A DNA stretch of 27,863 nt from Phaeoceros laevis. Its lineage: Eukaryota > Anthocerotophyta > Anthocerotopsida > Notothyladales. This document shows positions 18,601 to 27,565 of the stretch, piece by piece. The notes below the pieces were generated by a model. That model ran no database searches. It saw nothing but the letters and a program-made list of their open reading frames with translations, and was not told the origin of the DNA. The stretch covers positions 1-27,863 of the forward strand of contig JBNGIQ010009141.1 of NCBI GenBank assembly GCA_049999765.1. The letters run 5' to 3'. How positions within the stretch are numbered: the stretch's first letter is position 1; each line of letters starts with the position of its first letter. Both the position numbers and the translations under genes were made by a program.

Positions 18601-21600
18601 TGTAAATCGGGAATTGCCCTTCTGTGGGCATCTTGAAGGATCTGGCCAGCTTCAGTATCCTGAAGTTTGTTATTATTCCGCTTTACAATGGTTGAAAGCT
18701 TAAAACATCCATTTTACTTTGCTTTTGGTTGAGCCCGCTCCTTCACAGGTAAGGTGTATCTAGTGCAACCTGCTTGTGCTGTGCTTGATTGCACAAAAAA
18801 TTCTTGGGCATTGCTTCCTCTATCCCTTACCACTATCATGAGTCAGAGGGCTAGGTGGTCCAGTCTAACTGATATCATGAAGTTCTAAGAAGCACAAAAC
18901 TGTAAAGCTGGGCCCACTGCAGCTAGTACCCTCAAGCACCATTTGCACCATTGCTGTCAGTAAAGGAAGGCACAAGCTGACTCAGAGCACTTGAGCAGGT
19001 AGGCCTCCAAGCCATTGGTGAGGCCCTCGGGATTGCTGCTATAAAGGGAGTTATAGCAATCAGTGGAATTATTGCCGGCGGTCGACTGGTAAGGTTTTGG
19101 TTGCAGGTGATAACTGTCGTGTGCTGAAGCTTGTGCTAGAATATTTTACAGATCACGCTGCGAACTAACAATGCCAAGTGGGTTGCAGCTGCTTCGGCCA
19201 GTTTACAAGCGGATGGCAGAAAACCATAATCCAGAAATCTTTGCTGCCAATACTCTGTTGATTGTTCTTGGGACTAGTCTTTTGACTGCAAGGGTATTTT
19301 CTCTTGCCCAGGGTCCTTGTTAGTATAACTGCTGATGCACTTTGACAGAGTGACCCAGTTCCCCTTGAAAACTATTAGCGGTGGACATGGTTGGACCGGG
19401 CTCTGTGTGGCAGTCGACTTGTGCTTAATTTTCTTCTCCCACAGCTTTCAAAATACCTGGAACTCTTAAAGCCAATGTAGTCTCATTAAGGTACTAGATT
19501 CTGCGAAGTGAAATATTTGTCCAAAATGATAAATGCTGTGAACAGGCTGGGCTTTCTATGGCATTGGGAGCATTTCTGGCAGGACTGCTGTTGGCAGAGA
19601 CTGAATACGCTCTGCAAGTGGAATCTGATATTGCACCATATCGTGGCTTGCTCCTTGGTCTGTTTTTTATGACAGTAAGGACCTACATTACATCACCAGT
19701 CATGCAGATTTTGTGGTGTATCATCCCTCATGATGTTGGTAAATTAAATCGAAGAAGTGAATGTCCAGTAGCTTATGTACACTAACAGAATCTGCTTCTG
19801 CTATAGGTTGGTATGTCCATTGATCCGAAGCTGTTCATCGCCAAATTCCCCGTCATATTTGGAGCCTTGGCATTGCTTCTTTGCGGGAAGACACTGCTAG
19901 TGGCTTGTGTAGGTCGACAGTTTGGTCTGTCAACAGTTGCTGCTGTTCGAGCAGGGCTTCTGTTGTCTCCTGGGGGCGAGTTTGCTTTTGTGGCTTTTGG
20001 GGAGGCAGTTAATCAGGTCGGCTCTACCCACATAATCGAGTGTTGCGGATGATTTTTTCCTTGTCCTTCCTTGCTGTCCTGCTTTATGTCCTAGTCTGTG
20101 TCCATAGACAGGTAACAAAAGTGTGGCATTAGACTTTTTGCTCAGGGCATCTGGCTCAACTGACAGGTTGTTCTAGGTCTGACTGTTGTCGATCTGTTTC
20201 ATGCAGCAGGTCGTATTGGTATTGCTGTCTCTTGTTCTGCTACTTGTCTTCATTCGGGTGTCTCTGTATGACTTGGTTTATCTCTCTTGCTTTGGCAGGG
20301 AATAATGAGCTCTCAATTGTCATCGTTGCTCTTCCTGGTTGTAGGCCTCTCCATGGCCTTGACACCATGGCTTGCTGCAGGTGGTCAGCTAATTGCTTCC
20401 CGGTTTGAGCAGCAAGATGTGCGAAGTCTGTTGCCAGCTGAGAATGAGGTATGCAACGGCCGATTCGTATCATTTGACCTCAGGGAGAGAGCAGCCGCGT
20501 AAAGTATAGATTAAAAACAAAATGGACAGACAAAGTCTGTGCTATTTAAGATCACTGTCAGCTTGTTATCAGTTATCCATGCTCGTCACTCAAAGTGCCG
20601 CTTGCTGCTATGTAATGCATGTGAAGCTTCTCTGCTTAACAACTCCTGTATAGAGTTAGCATGAAAAGGTTGCGTCTTTGTTTCGACCACTGGTATCTGT
20701 GTTTCTCATTTTAGCTCTGGAATGCAGACAGATGATCTGCAGGATCACATCATCATATGTGGATTTGGGCGCGTTGGACAGGTGTAGTAAGACCTCATGG
20801 GGCGATCTTACCTTTTCATGAACATATATTCTTTGTGGGCTTAGTTAACAACTTGCATGGAAACTTGGCAACTTGTTCAATTGTTGCATGTGATATCCAG
20901 AGGTTGTAGTATATTTTCTTCTTCCTGTGTACAGATTATTGGGCAACTTCTGGCTGAAAGACTGATCCCCTTTGTGGCGCTTGATGTTCGAAGGTAAATG
21001 GTTGTGCAACATGCTGCTGCTAACAAATGGTTGTATTTTCTAGTTTGTTAGCTGCTCGTACTAAAACAAGCCGAATGACAAGAACTTGATTTTTGCCTAT
21101 ATACTTACATCAGGTCATGCCATAGGGGTTTTGCACATGTACTTAAGACAGGTATGACATAAAGGTTATGCCTGGCTGAAATGTAACTCACCTGGCTGCA
21201 AATGCAGTGAGCGAGTCAATATGGGCCGTGCCCTGGATCTACCTGTCTATTTTGGAGATGCAGGCAGTCGAGAGGTATTGGCTTTGGTCGTGACTGGGAT
21301 CCATAAGTTGTCAGGATAAAACTTTGCCTTATATTAATTTCATTTGGGCCCTGTTGTTCTGCACAGGTCCTGCATAAGGTTGGTGCAGAAAGGGCTGCAG
21401 CTGCAGTTATAACATTGGACACGCCAGGAGCAAACTACCGGACAGTATGGGCTCTTAGCAAGCACTTCCCCAGGTTGAAGACATTTGTCCGTGCACATGA
21501 CATTGACCATGGAATAAGCCTTGAGAAGGCTGGAGCAACTGCTGTGAGTTTAGTTCTCCTGCTGCCTGTTTTGTCCTGTATGCAAAGGGACGCTGGCCCT

Positions 21601-22126
21601 ATTTTATGCCATCTAAACAGCACAAATGCCTTATGCATATTTAGGTGGTCCCAGAAATCTTGGAGCCAAGTTTGCAACTTGCTGCAGCTGTTCTTGCTCA
21701 GGTACTGTCTTCAGTGACATGCACACACTTAGAGTTTGGTTGGCGTACAAGAATCGTAGACTTTAACTGCTGTTCACCTGGCTGAGGTTCGCAGGCAAAG
21801 CTGCCAGCCAGTGAAATTGCCGCCACAATTGATGATTTTCGCTCACGCCATCTTTCGGAGCTTTCTGAGGTTTCGTCCTGAATCGCTGTGCTCATTTGTG
21901 CTTGGTAGCCATATGTATATGTACAGGAGTGATGTTCCTACCTTAACATCAAGGTTCTGACTATCAGCTCTCGGAGGCCAGTGGAACATCCCTGGGTTAT
22001 GGGTTCTCTAAGATCATTGCAAAGCCAAAACCAAGCTCTCATGAAGGCATCGCACAGGGTCGGTTGAAGAATGATGATGGATCAGTGGAGATAGCTGATG
22101 GAGGGATTGTGAGCGTTGGCATTTGA
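13590..22126 (+). CDS. KEA: Chloroplast K+/H+ efflux antiporter, KEA1/KEA2 type (20 exons)
   Basis: Exons: 13590-15610, 16096-16261, 16351-16441, 16575-16711, 16988-17047, 17133-17252, 17670-17738, 17915-17980, 18999-19088, 19189-19293, 19546-19674, 19807-20016, 20299-20448, 20728-20781, 20935-20993, 21208-21274, 21367-21543, 21645-21701, 21795-21869, 21968-22126. All introns are GT-AG, and the 4062 nt join without a stop to 1353 codons plus TGA. The order is plastid-targeting region, long coiled coil, CPA2 antiporter membrane domain, KTN NAD-binding domain, short tail. This is the architecture of land-plant KEA1/KEA2, which export K+ in exchange for H+ at the chloroplast inner envelope and support plastid osmoregulation and development. 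KEA3 lacks the long N-terminus. The product is longer than the Arabidopsis KEA1/2 proteins (roughly 1170-1190 residues), mainly in exon 1. The start is the first Met after an in-frame TGA at 13566-13568; a 5' non-coding exon cannot be excluded. Confidence 0.95.
17981..18998 (+). other. KEA intron 8, the longest intron
   Basis: This 1018-bp intron lies between GG|gtaaga and ttgagcag|GTAGG. It contains a CATCC-rich microsatellite (18181-18240) and otherwise nothing recognisable. Other introns are 85-485 bp. Confidence 0.85.
18181..18240. repeat. CATCC/CATC microsatellite in KEA intron 8
   Basis: Imperfect tandem CATCC and CATC units (CCATCCATCCATCCCATCC and similar) over about 60 bp, with interruptions such as AGTCCA. 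Confidence 0.9.
20728..22126 (+). other. KEA: KEA exons 14-20: KTN (TrkA-N) NAD-binding domain and tail
   Basis: Exons 14-15 give [19 protein letters not shown], the Rossmann G-x-G-x-x-G fingerprint, followed by LIPFVALDV. Exon 16 has [15 protein letters not shown], exon 17 [20 protein letters not shown] and [11 protein letters not shown], and exon 18 [13 protein letters not shown]. Exon 19 has [11 protein letters not shown], and exon 20 the tail ending GGIVSVGI before TGA. KTN domains in K+ efflux systems bind NAD(H)-type nucleotides and gate transport; gating by nucleotide is family knowledge, not shown here. The tail after GYGFSK is variable, as usual. Confidence 0.93.
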
Positions 22127-22806
22127 AACTCCTATTTCACTAACGCCTGAAGAGTTAACCAACTGCCCAGTTTTCATTGTGTAGGACGAAGATTGATTTC
22201 TTATGGTGTACCTTTCCTATGGTTTTAGGATATTGCTTGTCAGTAGCAGAACTGTGACTTATCACTCTTTCCAACTATCCAACTTTAACATGGAATACAT
22301 TACATGGTGGAGGTTTCAGCGGTTTGGCACAAGGGTTTTTAAGGTTGCAACCTAGATTTTGAGAATTTTGGGCTGTATACAAGCAGATCTACACAACCCT
22401 CTTAGCAAAAGCTGAAAATATATACTTTCTAGAAACCTGCAAGCCTTAAGCTTATGGTGCATAGGCACCTCGAATCAAACAATATATTCTACTACCTCAC
22501 CTCTTGTTGTGCAAGAGCGGAAGATATGGAATCTGGTAGGCAGCTGCATGCATGCGAAAGTACCGGAGAGAGACATTCAGCACTACACTTTTGTGAAGTT
22601 TCTGAGATATCTGTGAACGGGATGTGGCTGAGCCCTGTGTGAACCGGATGTGTTTGATTGGGAAGTTTCTGAGCCCTGTGTGAACGAGATTCCTGGTTGT
22701 TTGCCATTTTCATGTTAAACAAAGTAATCTAAAGTGAATAATGCTACACTAATCAAAAAGCGAATTTAAATTTTGAATTTCGCAAGTTGCGATTTCCATG
22801 CGGTGT
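22127..22806. other. KEA 3' flank, no gene seen
   Basis: Presumably starts with the KEA 3' UTR. I see no clear polyadenylation signal. It contains a partial short duplication (CTGAGCCCTGTGTGAAC at about 22627 and 22670). Confidence 0.5.
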
Positions 22807-23127
22807 TTAACCCTTAAGAGACCGGGGTATGGAAACCCATGAAACTTCCCTTAGAAAGGGCGCTTCGTGCCCGGCTTGAAAGTGGGCCATCAAACTCACT
22901 TTCCACGAAAACGGGGGTATCAAGCATCCCGCTAGAGGAATCTTCCTTGTTGGCCGCCAGCCACGGCCGTAAATAAAGAATTTGATAGGCTGATCTGGCA
23001 TCAGCACGACGTCACCTTTCTAACAATACTATATAAGGCAATAAAATATTTTTTTCTCATAGGAGATAGTAGAAAGCATCCTTAAAGTGGCTCGCACATA
23101 TATTTTTGTTGGTCTCTTAAGGGTTAA
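22807..23127. mobile_element. MITE-like element, 17-bp terminal inverted repeats, TTAA ends
   Basis: TTAACCCTTAAGAGACC (22807-22823) is an exact reverse complement of GGTCTCTTAAGGGTTAA (23111-23127). If TTAA is the duplicated target, the element proper starts CCCTTAAGAGACC and spans about 313 bp. It has no transposase. A 66-codon minus-strand ORF (22807-23007) ends in the repeat but resembles nothing. Confidence 0.8.
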
Positions 23128-23172
23128 CAGGCCTTCCGTGTGACAGGCCGTCCGTGATTCGGGGCATGGGGT

Positions 23173-23295
23173 GAGTGCCTCACTAACCACGGTGGTGAGT
23201 TTCGCTGTGAGTTGAGTGCCTCACTGACCAAGGTGCTGAGTTTCGCGGTGAGTTGAGTGCGTCACTGACTAAGGTGCTGAGTTTCGCTGTGAGTT
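23173..23295. repeat. Three-copy 41-bp tandem repeat
   Basis: GAGTGCCTCACTAACCAC-type units start at 23173, 23214 and 23255. Each contains GGTGxTGAGTTTCGC. They differ at several positions. Confidence 0.92.
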
Positions 23296-23339
23296 TCAAG
23301 ACTTGATGACGACGCCTTGATTGATTGCCTCTATAGTCT

Positions 23340-24010
23340 AGTTTGGCGTATGGTACAAATTGGCAAAAAGGGGTTGAGGAAGATTTAATTGACGAAATAC
23401 AAGAAGGATTGGGACTTGGCCTACATAGTGATGGGCTCTCGAATGTCCAAGCATGCACCTTTGTCAGCTTTCTCACCTGGCCTAGTTGAGCGCATGGTGC
23501 AGCAAGAAGGGTTTGAGAAAGATTTGTATGACGAAGTACAGACTTGGAAGTTCCCTACATAGTGATGGGCTACCACATGTCCAAGCATGCATCTTTGTCG
23601 GCTTTCTCACCCTACATGTTTGGCAGGGAACCTGCCATCGCTGCCTCATCAATCGCTGGCAGATGTTATGATGCAGGTTGTAAACTTACACAATCCTTGC
23701 ATTTGGGCAAAAGTCATGGCTGCACGGGCCGTCATGTTCCGTGCATGATGCTAATGGCAATGAACAATTTGAGGATCGTGCAACATGAGGACACCTTGAG
23801 GTATGCATACACTGGAGGTGGTTCATATCTGCCCAAAGCTCGTAGGTTCTCAATTGGGGACTATGTGTATTTGCAAAAGCAGCATCTTGAGGGCGTCACA
23901 AATTAAGCCTTCGGGAGTGCTCGTGCCGTCCGTCACTGGCCGTCCGTCAGTGTGCCAACCGCAGATTTCTGCTTGCACCGCAGATTTCCGTTGCAAGCAG
24001 AAGAGCAAAA
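23340..24010 (+). pseudogene. Ty3/gypsy integrase C-terminal remnant, partly duplicated
   Basis: The best stretch (23544-23905) reads PYIVMGYHMSKHASLSAFSP, MFGREP, then MAMNNLRIVQHEDTLRYAYT, GGSYLPKARRFSIGDYVYLQ. This is the C-terminal part of a Ty3/gypsy integrase, from the end of the catalytic core to the (H/S)RRFxVGDYVYL domain. IKPSGVL follows in another frame near 23905. A second copy of the first module lies just upstream: KKGLRKI, then YKKDWDLAYIVMGSRMSKHA at about 23365-23477, with LVxRMVQ before both copies. No RT, LTR or catalytic triad is visible. A dead fragment. Confidence 0.82.
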
Positions 24011-24022
24011 AGTTACTGAGTA

Positions 24023-24450
24023 GTTGCAGCCGAGGCCTGGTACTTCACAAAAAGACCAGACCTGCTGCAGCCGAGGCCTGCTACTTCAAATAAAAACCTG
24101 GCTTGCTGCAGCCAGGCCTGAGGAGGGCTGGGCTGGGCAACTGCAGCTATGCCTCCTCAGCTGCAGCCGAGGCCTGGTACTTCAAAAAGACCAGACCTCC
24201 TACAGCTGAGGCCCGCTACTTCAAAAAAAAACCTGGCCACCTACAGCCAGGCCTGAGGAGGCCTCAGGCCTGNNNNNNNNNNNNNNNNNNNNNNNNNNNN
24301 NNNNNNNNNNNNNNNNNNNNNNNNNNNNNNNNNNNNNNNNNNNNNNNNNNNNNNNNNNNNNNNNNNNNNNNNCAGTTGCAGCCAGGCCTAGGTAGCTGCA
24401 GCCTGGCCTGGGGAGTTGCAGCCAGGCCTCCTCAGGCCTGGCCAGCTGCC
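24023..24450. repeat. GCAGCC-rich minisatellite with an assembly gap
   Basis: Degenerate units of about 40 bp, built on GCAGCCGAGGCCTGGTACTT followed by CAAAAAGACCAGACC. Starts near 24026, 24065, 24162 and 24200; after the gap shorter GTTGCAGCCAGGCCT units continue. It includes 100 N at 24273-24372, so the real length is unknown. Confidence 0.88.
24273..24372. other. Assembly gap, 100 N
   Basis: Exactly 100 N inside the minisatellite. Confidence 0.99.
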
Positions 24451-24556
24451 TGGAACTTAACAAAAACAACAAGGCAGGAGTTAATAAAAGGAAAACTTTG
24501 AATCGAATATACAAGCCACATTCTTACCATCAGCCTCTCCCTCGTCGTATTCAATT

Positions 24557-24856
24557 TCAATCAGAGCTGCAAAACATATCAAGAGCATCTTGGACTACTT
24601 TTGTCTTAACGGGTGGTGTTAAGTTCTTCAACTTCCAGTATGCATTCACCTTGTTTTCCCACTTCCCCTTTTTCAGCCTGACCCACTCAGATTCACCTTC
24701 TGTAGGTGGCCTGTCGTATGCAGCTTGGAAGTCACAAACAAACCCTGCTCTTCTATCTATAGGTGGCCTGTCGTATGCAGCTTGGAAGTCACAAACAAAC
24801 CCTGCTCTTCTAGATGCCCCAAAGCATGAGGTCACATGCCTGCTAGCATCAGCCAT
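24557..24856 (-). CDS. Unclassified ORF with an internal 19-residue duplication
   Basis: 99 codons on the minus strand. RRAGFVCDFQAAYDRPP occurs twice in tandem, from a 57-bp in-frame DNA duplication (24703-24816). The C-terminal part is charged and basic (SEWVRLKKGKWENKVNAYWK, LTPPVKTKVVQDALDMF). I recognise no family. The neighbouring minus-strand ORFs at 25080-25977 may belong to the same locus, but no convincing splice chain links them. Confidence 0.35.
   Translation of the reverse strand: MADASRHVTSCFGASRRAGFVCDFQAAYDRPPIDRRAGFVCDFQAAYDRPPTEGESEWVRLKKGKWENKVNAYWKLKNLTPPVKTKVVQDALDMFCSSD
24703..24816. repeat. 57-bp tandem duplication
   Basis: TAGGTGGCCTGTCGTATGCA begins copies at 24703 and 24760. 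They are identical over nearly the whole unit and keep the reading frame. Confidence 0.93.
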
Positions 24857-25079
24857 CCCAGCATCAGCCAGCTATTCATCCAAATCTTCTGGTAGTTAGA
24901 CTAGCCTCATCTAGCTACTGGAGGAGCAACTGCTAGCTCTTAGGAACTCGGCCAGACAACTAAGTCCTCTCTTGTTCCACCAGAACATTCCATGTCACCT
25001 CGTTCACACATTTGGGGAGGAATACAGCTGTCCTCTTACCCTGAACATATCTTTTTGCCTCTCAAGTAGTATTCTGCTT

Positions 25080-25289
25080 CTAGTCCCTAAGCATTTTTGT
25101 GGCAAATTGGTCGGCGGCAGCCGACATAGTCCACTCACCCCTAATCTCCCGCTTGACAGAGGCCTCCACTAGGTGCTTGTCCGTCTCGGTCAAATTGTAG
25201 AAGCTGCTCGTCAAAGGCTTGCAGTACGTGTGCACAGCATCCCGAATTCGTGCCTCCAGCAGCTTGAAGGAGTCCGTGGCCTTCTTCAT
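25080..25289 (-). CDS. Unclassified short ORF, part of a minus-strand locus
   Basis: 69 codons: MKKATDSFKLLEARIRDAVH, then SSFYNLTETDKHLVEASVKR and EIRGEWTMSAAADQFATKML. It looks like a soluble, helix-rich protein segment with balanced charge, more protein-like than neighbouring frames. No known domain seen. Confidence 0.35.
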   Translation of the reverse strand: MKKATDSFKLLEARIRDAVHTYCKPLTSSFYNLTETDKHLVEASVKREIRGEWTMSAAADQFATKMLRD

Positions 25290-25314
25290 TCAACCTGCTC
25301 ATCCGAAAAGGGAG

Positions 25315-25977
25315 CTAATTAGCACTCGCAAGTACATGACCAGCAGCAAGACAAAGGAGTGACAGAACCTGTCGCAGGATCAATATCCCGCTTGTCCACG
25401 CGATGCTCGGCTTTGGGTGCCCTCTTCCGTCCCTCCTTTTCGCACCGTCCCCTTCGACGGCAGCAGCACCGTCCCCTTCGACGGCAGCAGCATCCTCTGA
25501 TCCCCCCGCATCTTCCAGGCCGCCACTCTCGTCGGCAGCTGCTGATTGAGTTTCCAGAGAGCAGCCTTGCACTGGGACAGCCTTCCCACTACCAGAGCCT
25601 GAGCCTTCCGCCTTGACTTTCACGTCATCCAGGGACGGGCGCAGCTCCGCCCACTTCTCCTCCAGAGAGCTCACATCCTCCGGGCACATCCCATGAAGAC
25701 CCATTGGCAACACCATTTACCGCAGCTTCGGCATGTTTTTTATGGAGGTCATCTGCCCATGCAACCACCTATCCCGAACTCTTGCCAGGGCCTGATCCAC
25801 TTCAGCAGTGCCACCCATCATCCGTGCGGCGCACAACTTCCGGGTCAAAGGGCACCCTTGTGCGGACATGCTGACCTTCTCTCCGCCTGTCTTGTTGCCA
25901 AACCTTGTATCCTGGGCACCCATGGATCCTGTCCGACCTGTGACACATTGTGCTGCCGGTGAAATCAAACATTCCAA
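25315..25977 (-). pseudogene. Unclassified minus-strand ORF pair joined by a stop
   Basis: Two ORFs in one frame, 25977-25717 and 25716-25315, are separated only by TAA (25717-25719); the next codon is ATG. Reading across gives RFGNKTGGEKVSMSAQG, then AARMMGGTAEVDQALARVRD, RWLHGQMTSIKNMPKLR, stop, MVLPMGLHGMCPEDVSSLEE, KWAELRPSLDDVKVKAEGSG. An Asp/Glu/Ala-rich low-complexity part follows, with a duplicated AAVEGDGA unit. This suggests a once longer protein broken by one nonsense change, or an intron boundary I cannot place. Family unknown. The 3' end after about 25400 may leave the true frame. Confidence 0.35.
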
Positions 25978-25989
25978 ACAGCAGCATCA

Positions 25990-26640
25990 GCGGGTGGCCT
26001 GCACAAAAAACTGCCTAGCAATGAAATGAAAGGACCGGGCCGTGGCAAAAGGACATGAGTGCAAAATGAAGTAGGACAAACAACAGCGCCGAAGGAAGAA
26101 CATTCCAACGAGAGGTCACATCACCGGAAGACCCAGATACATCACCTTTACTGAGAAACACAAGCCCCTAAGCAAACGAAGATAGAGACAGAAGAGTGAC
26201 AGACTGCGTTGGAAATGCAAGCACCAGACTGGATGGGCAGTGTCGGAACAACATTGGTGATAAGGTGGTGTGCGCTGACCTTGTTTATAGGTTACAAATC
26301 TACCCCAAGCTGGAATGCTGCGCAGGAATAGCCATCACACTACAAAGGATGGATGGCCCGCAAGTCATTGTAACTAGCAGTTCCAATGCCATGCATAGGT
26401 GACCGGTGACCGGCTGCATGCGTTGCACCCAAATGGGACAAATTAACCAGGACCGTCGCTGTTATTGCCACTTAGCACGTAGTAAACAAACGATTGCTGG
26501 CATGACATTGCATGCTTACCGGCATGTCATGTCACTTGAATGTCGTATGAACCTCCTCTTTTATTATAACATTCCATGTTACTGCAGTCTGGTGACTAGA
26601 CTGGCAGAGGCATGTGTGCATCTTTAAAGTGGCCACATTT
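25990..26640. other. Intergenic DNA, no gene seen
   Basis: Only short ORFs of shadow type; no RNA gene, repeat array or element end recognised. Confidence 0.5.
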
Positions 26641-26680
26641 TGCACTCCCTGCCTGGACGTGGAAGGAGTGTTAAACTGGA

Positions 26681-26802
26681 CGGCCTGATTTTAGAATGCT
26701 TTTTAGCAATAGCACATTGTCGGTGGCTCCAATACTACATTCGGCCTGATTTTAGAATGCTTTTTAGCAATAGCACATTGTCGGTGGCTCCAATACTACA
26801 TT
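26681..26802. repeat. 61-bp tandem duplication
   Basis: CGGCCTGATTTTAGAATGCT begins copies at 26681 and 26742; both run to AATACTACATT. They are essentially identical. Confidence 0.94.
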
Positions 26803-26849
26803 CCCTGCATACCAGCACCTGCTGTAAGGATGCATTTCGAGCTCCTACC

Positions 26850-27385
26850 TTTTTATATGTTCGATATGACAGGTCCAGCTATCATTTTTTTATGTTCGAT
26901 ATGATAGGTCCACTGGCAGTGACAACGATCGACAAGTCCGTTTCAGGTCGCCTAACTTTCTTATGTTCGACGGGTCTTTCAGTTTCAGCCCACGGTGCAT
27001 GCAAACCGGCACCTCATGTGAGGATTCTTGTCAGGCTTTTTTATATGTTCGATATGACAGGTCCAACTATCATTTTATATATATATATGTTCGCTATGAT
27101 AGGTCCACTGCAAGTGACAGCAATGGACAGGTCTAATTCAAGTCTCCTTTTTTTTTTTAATATGTTCTATATGACAGGTCCTTGAGTTTGGGCCCACGGT
27201 GCCTGCAAAGCAGCACCTGCTGTGAGGATGGTTGTCAAGATTTTTTAAAAAATTTATGCTCCATATGACATGTTCAGCTACCATCTCAGACTTCTTCCCA
27301 GTTATGTATTAGACATCCTTCTCGTTCAGGTTTCCAATCCTGTAGTTCAGGTTTTCTAACTTCATATGTTCGACGTGCCAGGTCC
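26850..27385. repeat. Degenerate ~190-bp tandem array with a recurrent 20-bp core
   Basis: The core ATGTTCGATATGACAGGTCC recurs with changes at 26857, 26892, 26963 (shortened), 27045, 27087, 27162, 27256 and 27366. Larger units repeat every ~190 bp. Each contains core, CTATCATTTT, core variant, CACTGxxAGTGACA, then a GCCCACGGTGC phrase (about 26989 and 27191), GCACCT and GTGAGGAT. Cores are spaced about 35-42 bp within a unit. Confidence 0.85.
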
Positions 27386-27565
27386 TATAGAGGTGGGACA
27401 CCTTTCTTTTACTACCATTTCTTTACAAGAGAAGGCAGACTCGCTCGCCCGGTCCATGATTGTGGTGAGAAAAAATCTTAAAAAGGGAATGTTACATTTT
27501 CAATCTCAAATTTCAAAGACTGCGGAAGGAATACTAGAAGTCAAATTGCCAAAGGGGTAGAGGGT

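Larger units (their letters stand above)
16096..20448 (+). other. KEA: KEA exons 2-13: Na+/H+-exchanger-like (CPA2) membrane domain
   Basis: Exon 2 gives a soluble linker ending in [12 protein letters not shown]. Exon 3 begins the first membrane helix ([20 protein letters not shown]). Exon 4 has [15 protein letters not shown] and [21 protein letters not shown]. Exon 6 has [19 protein letters not shown]. The exon 7/8 junction falls inside [14 protein letters not shown], so the conserved Gln-Asp pair needed for exchange in this family is present and split between exons. Exon 9 has GIIAGGRL, exon 11 [20 protein letters not shown] and [14 protein letters not shown], and exon 12 [10 protein letters not shown] and [14 protein letters not shown]. 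Exon 13 has [20 protein letters not shown]. Each intron keeps phase. Confidence 0.95.

Noticed and set aside
22807-23127. Solo LTR
   Set aside because: The ends are inverted, not direct, repeats and lack PBS/PPT context; a DNA-transposon MITE fits better.
24103-24514. ORFs running through the second gap
   Set aside because: They consist of translated N and minisatellite; not genes.
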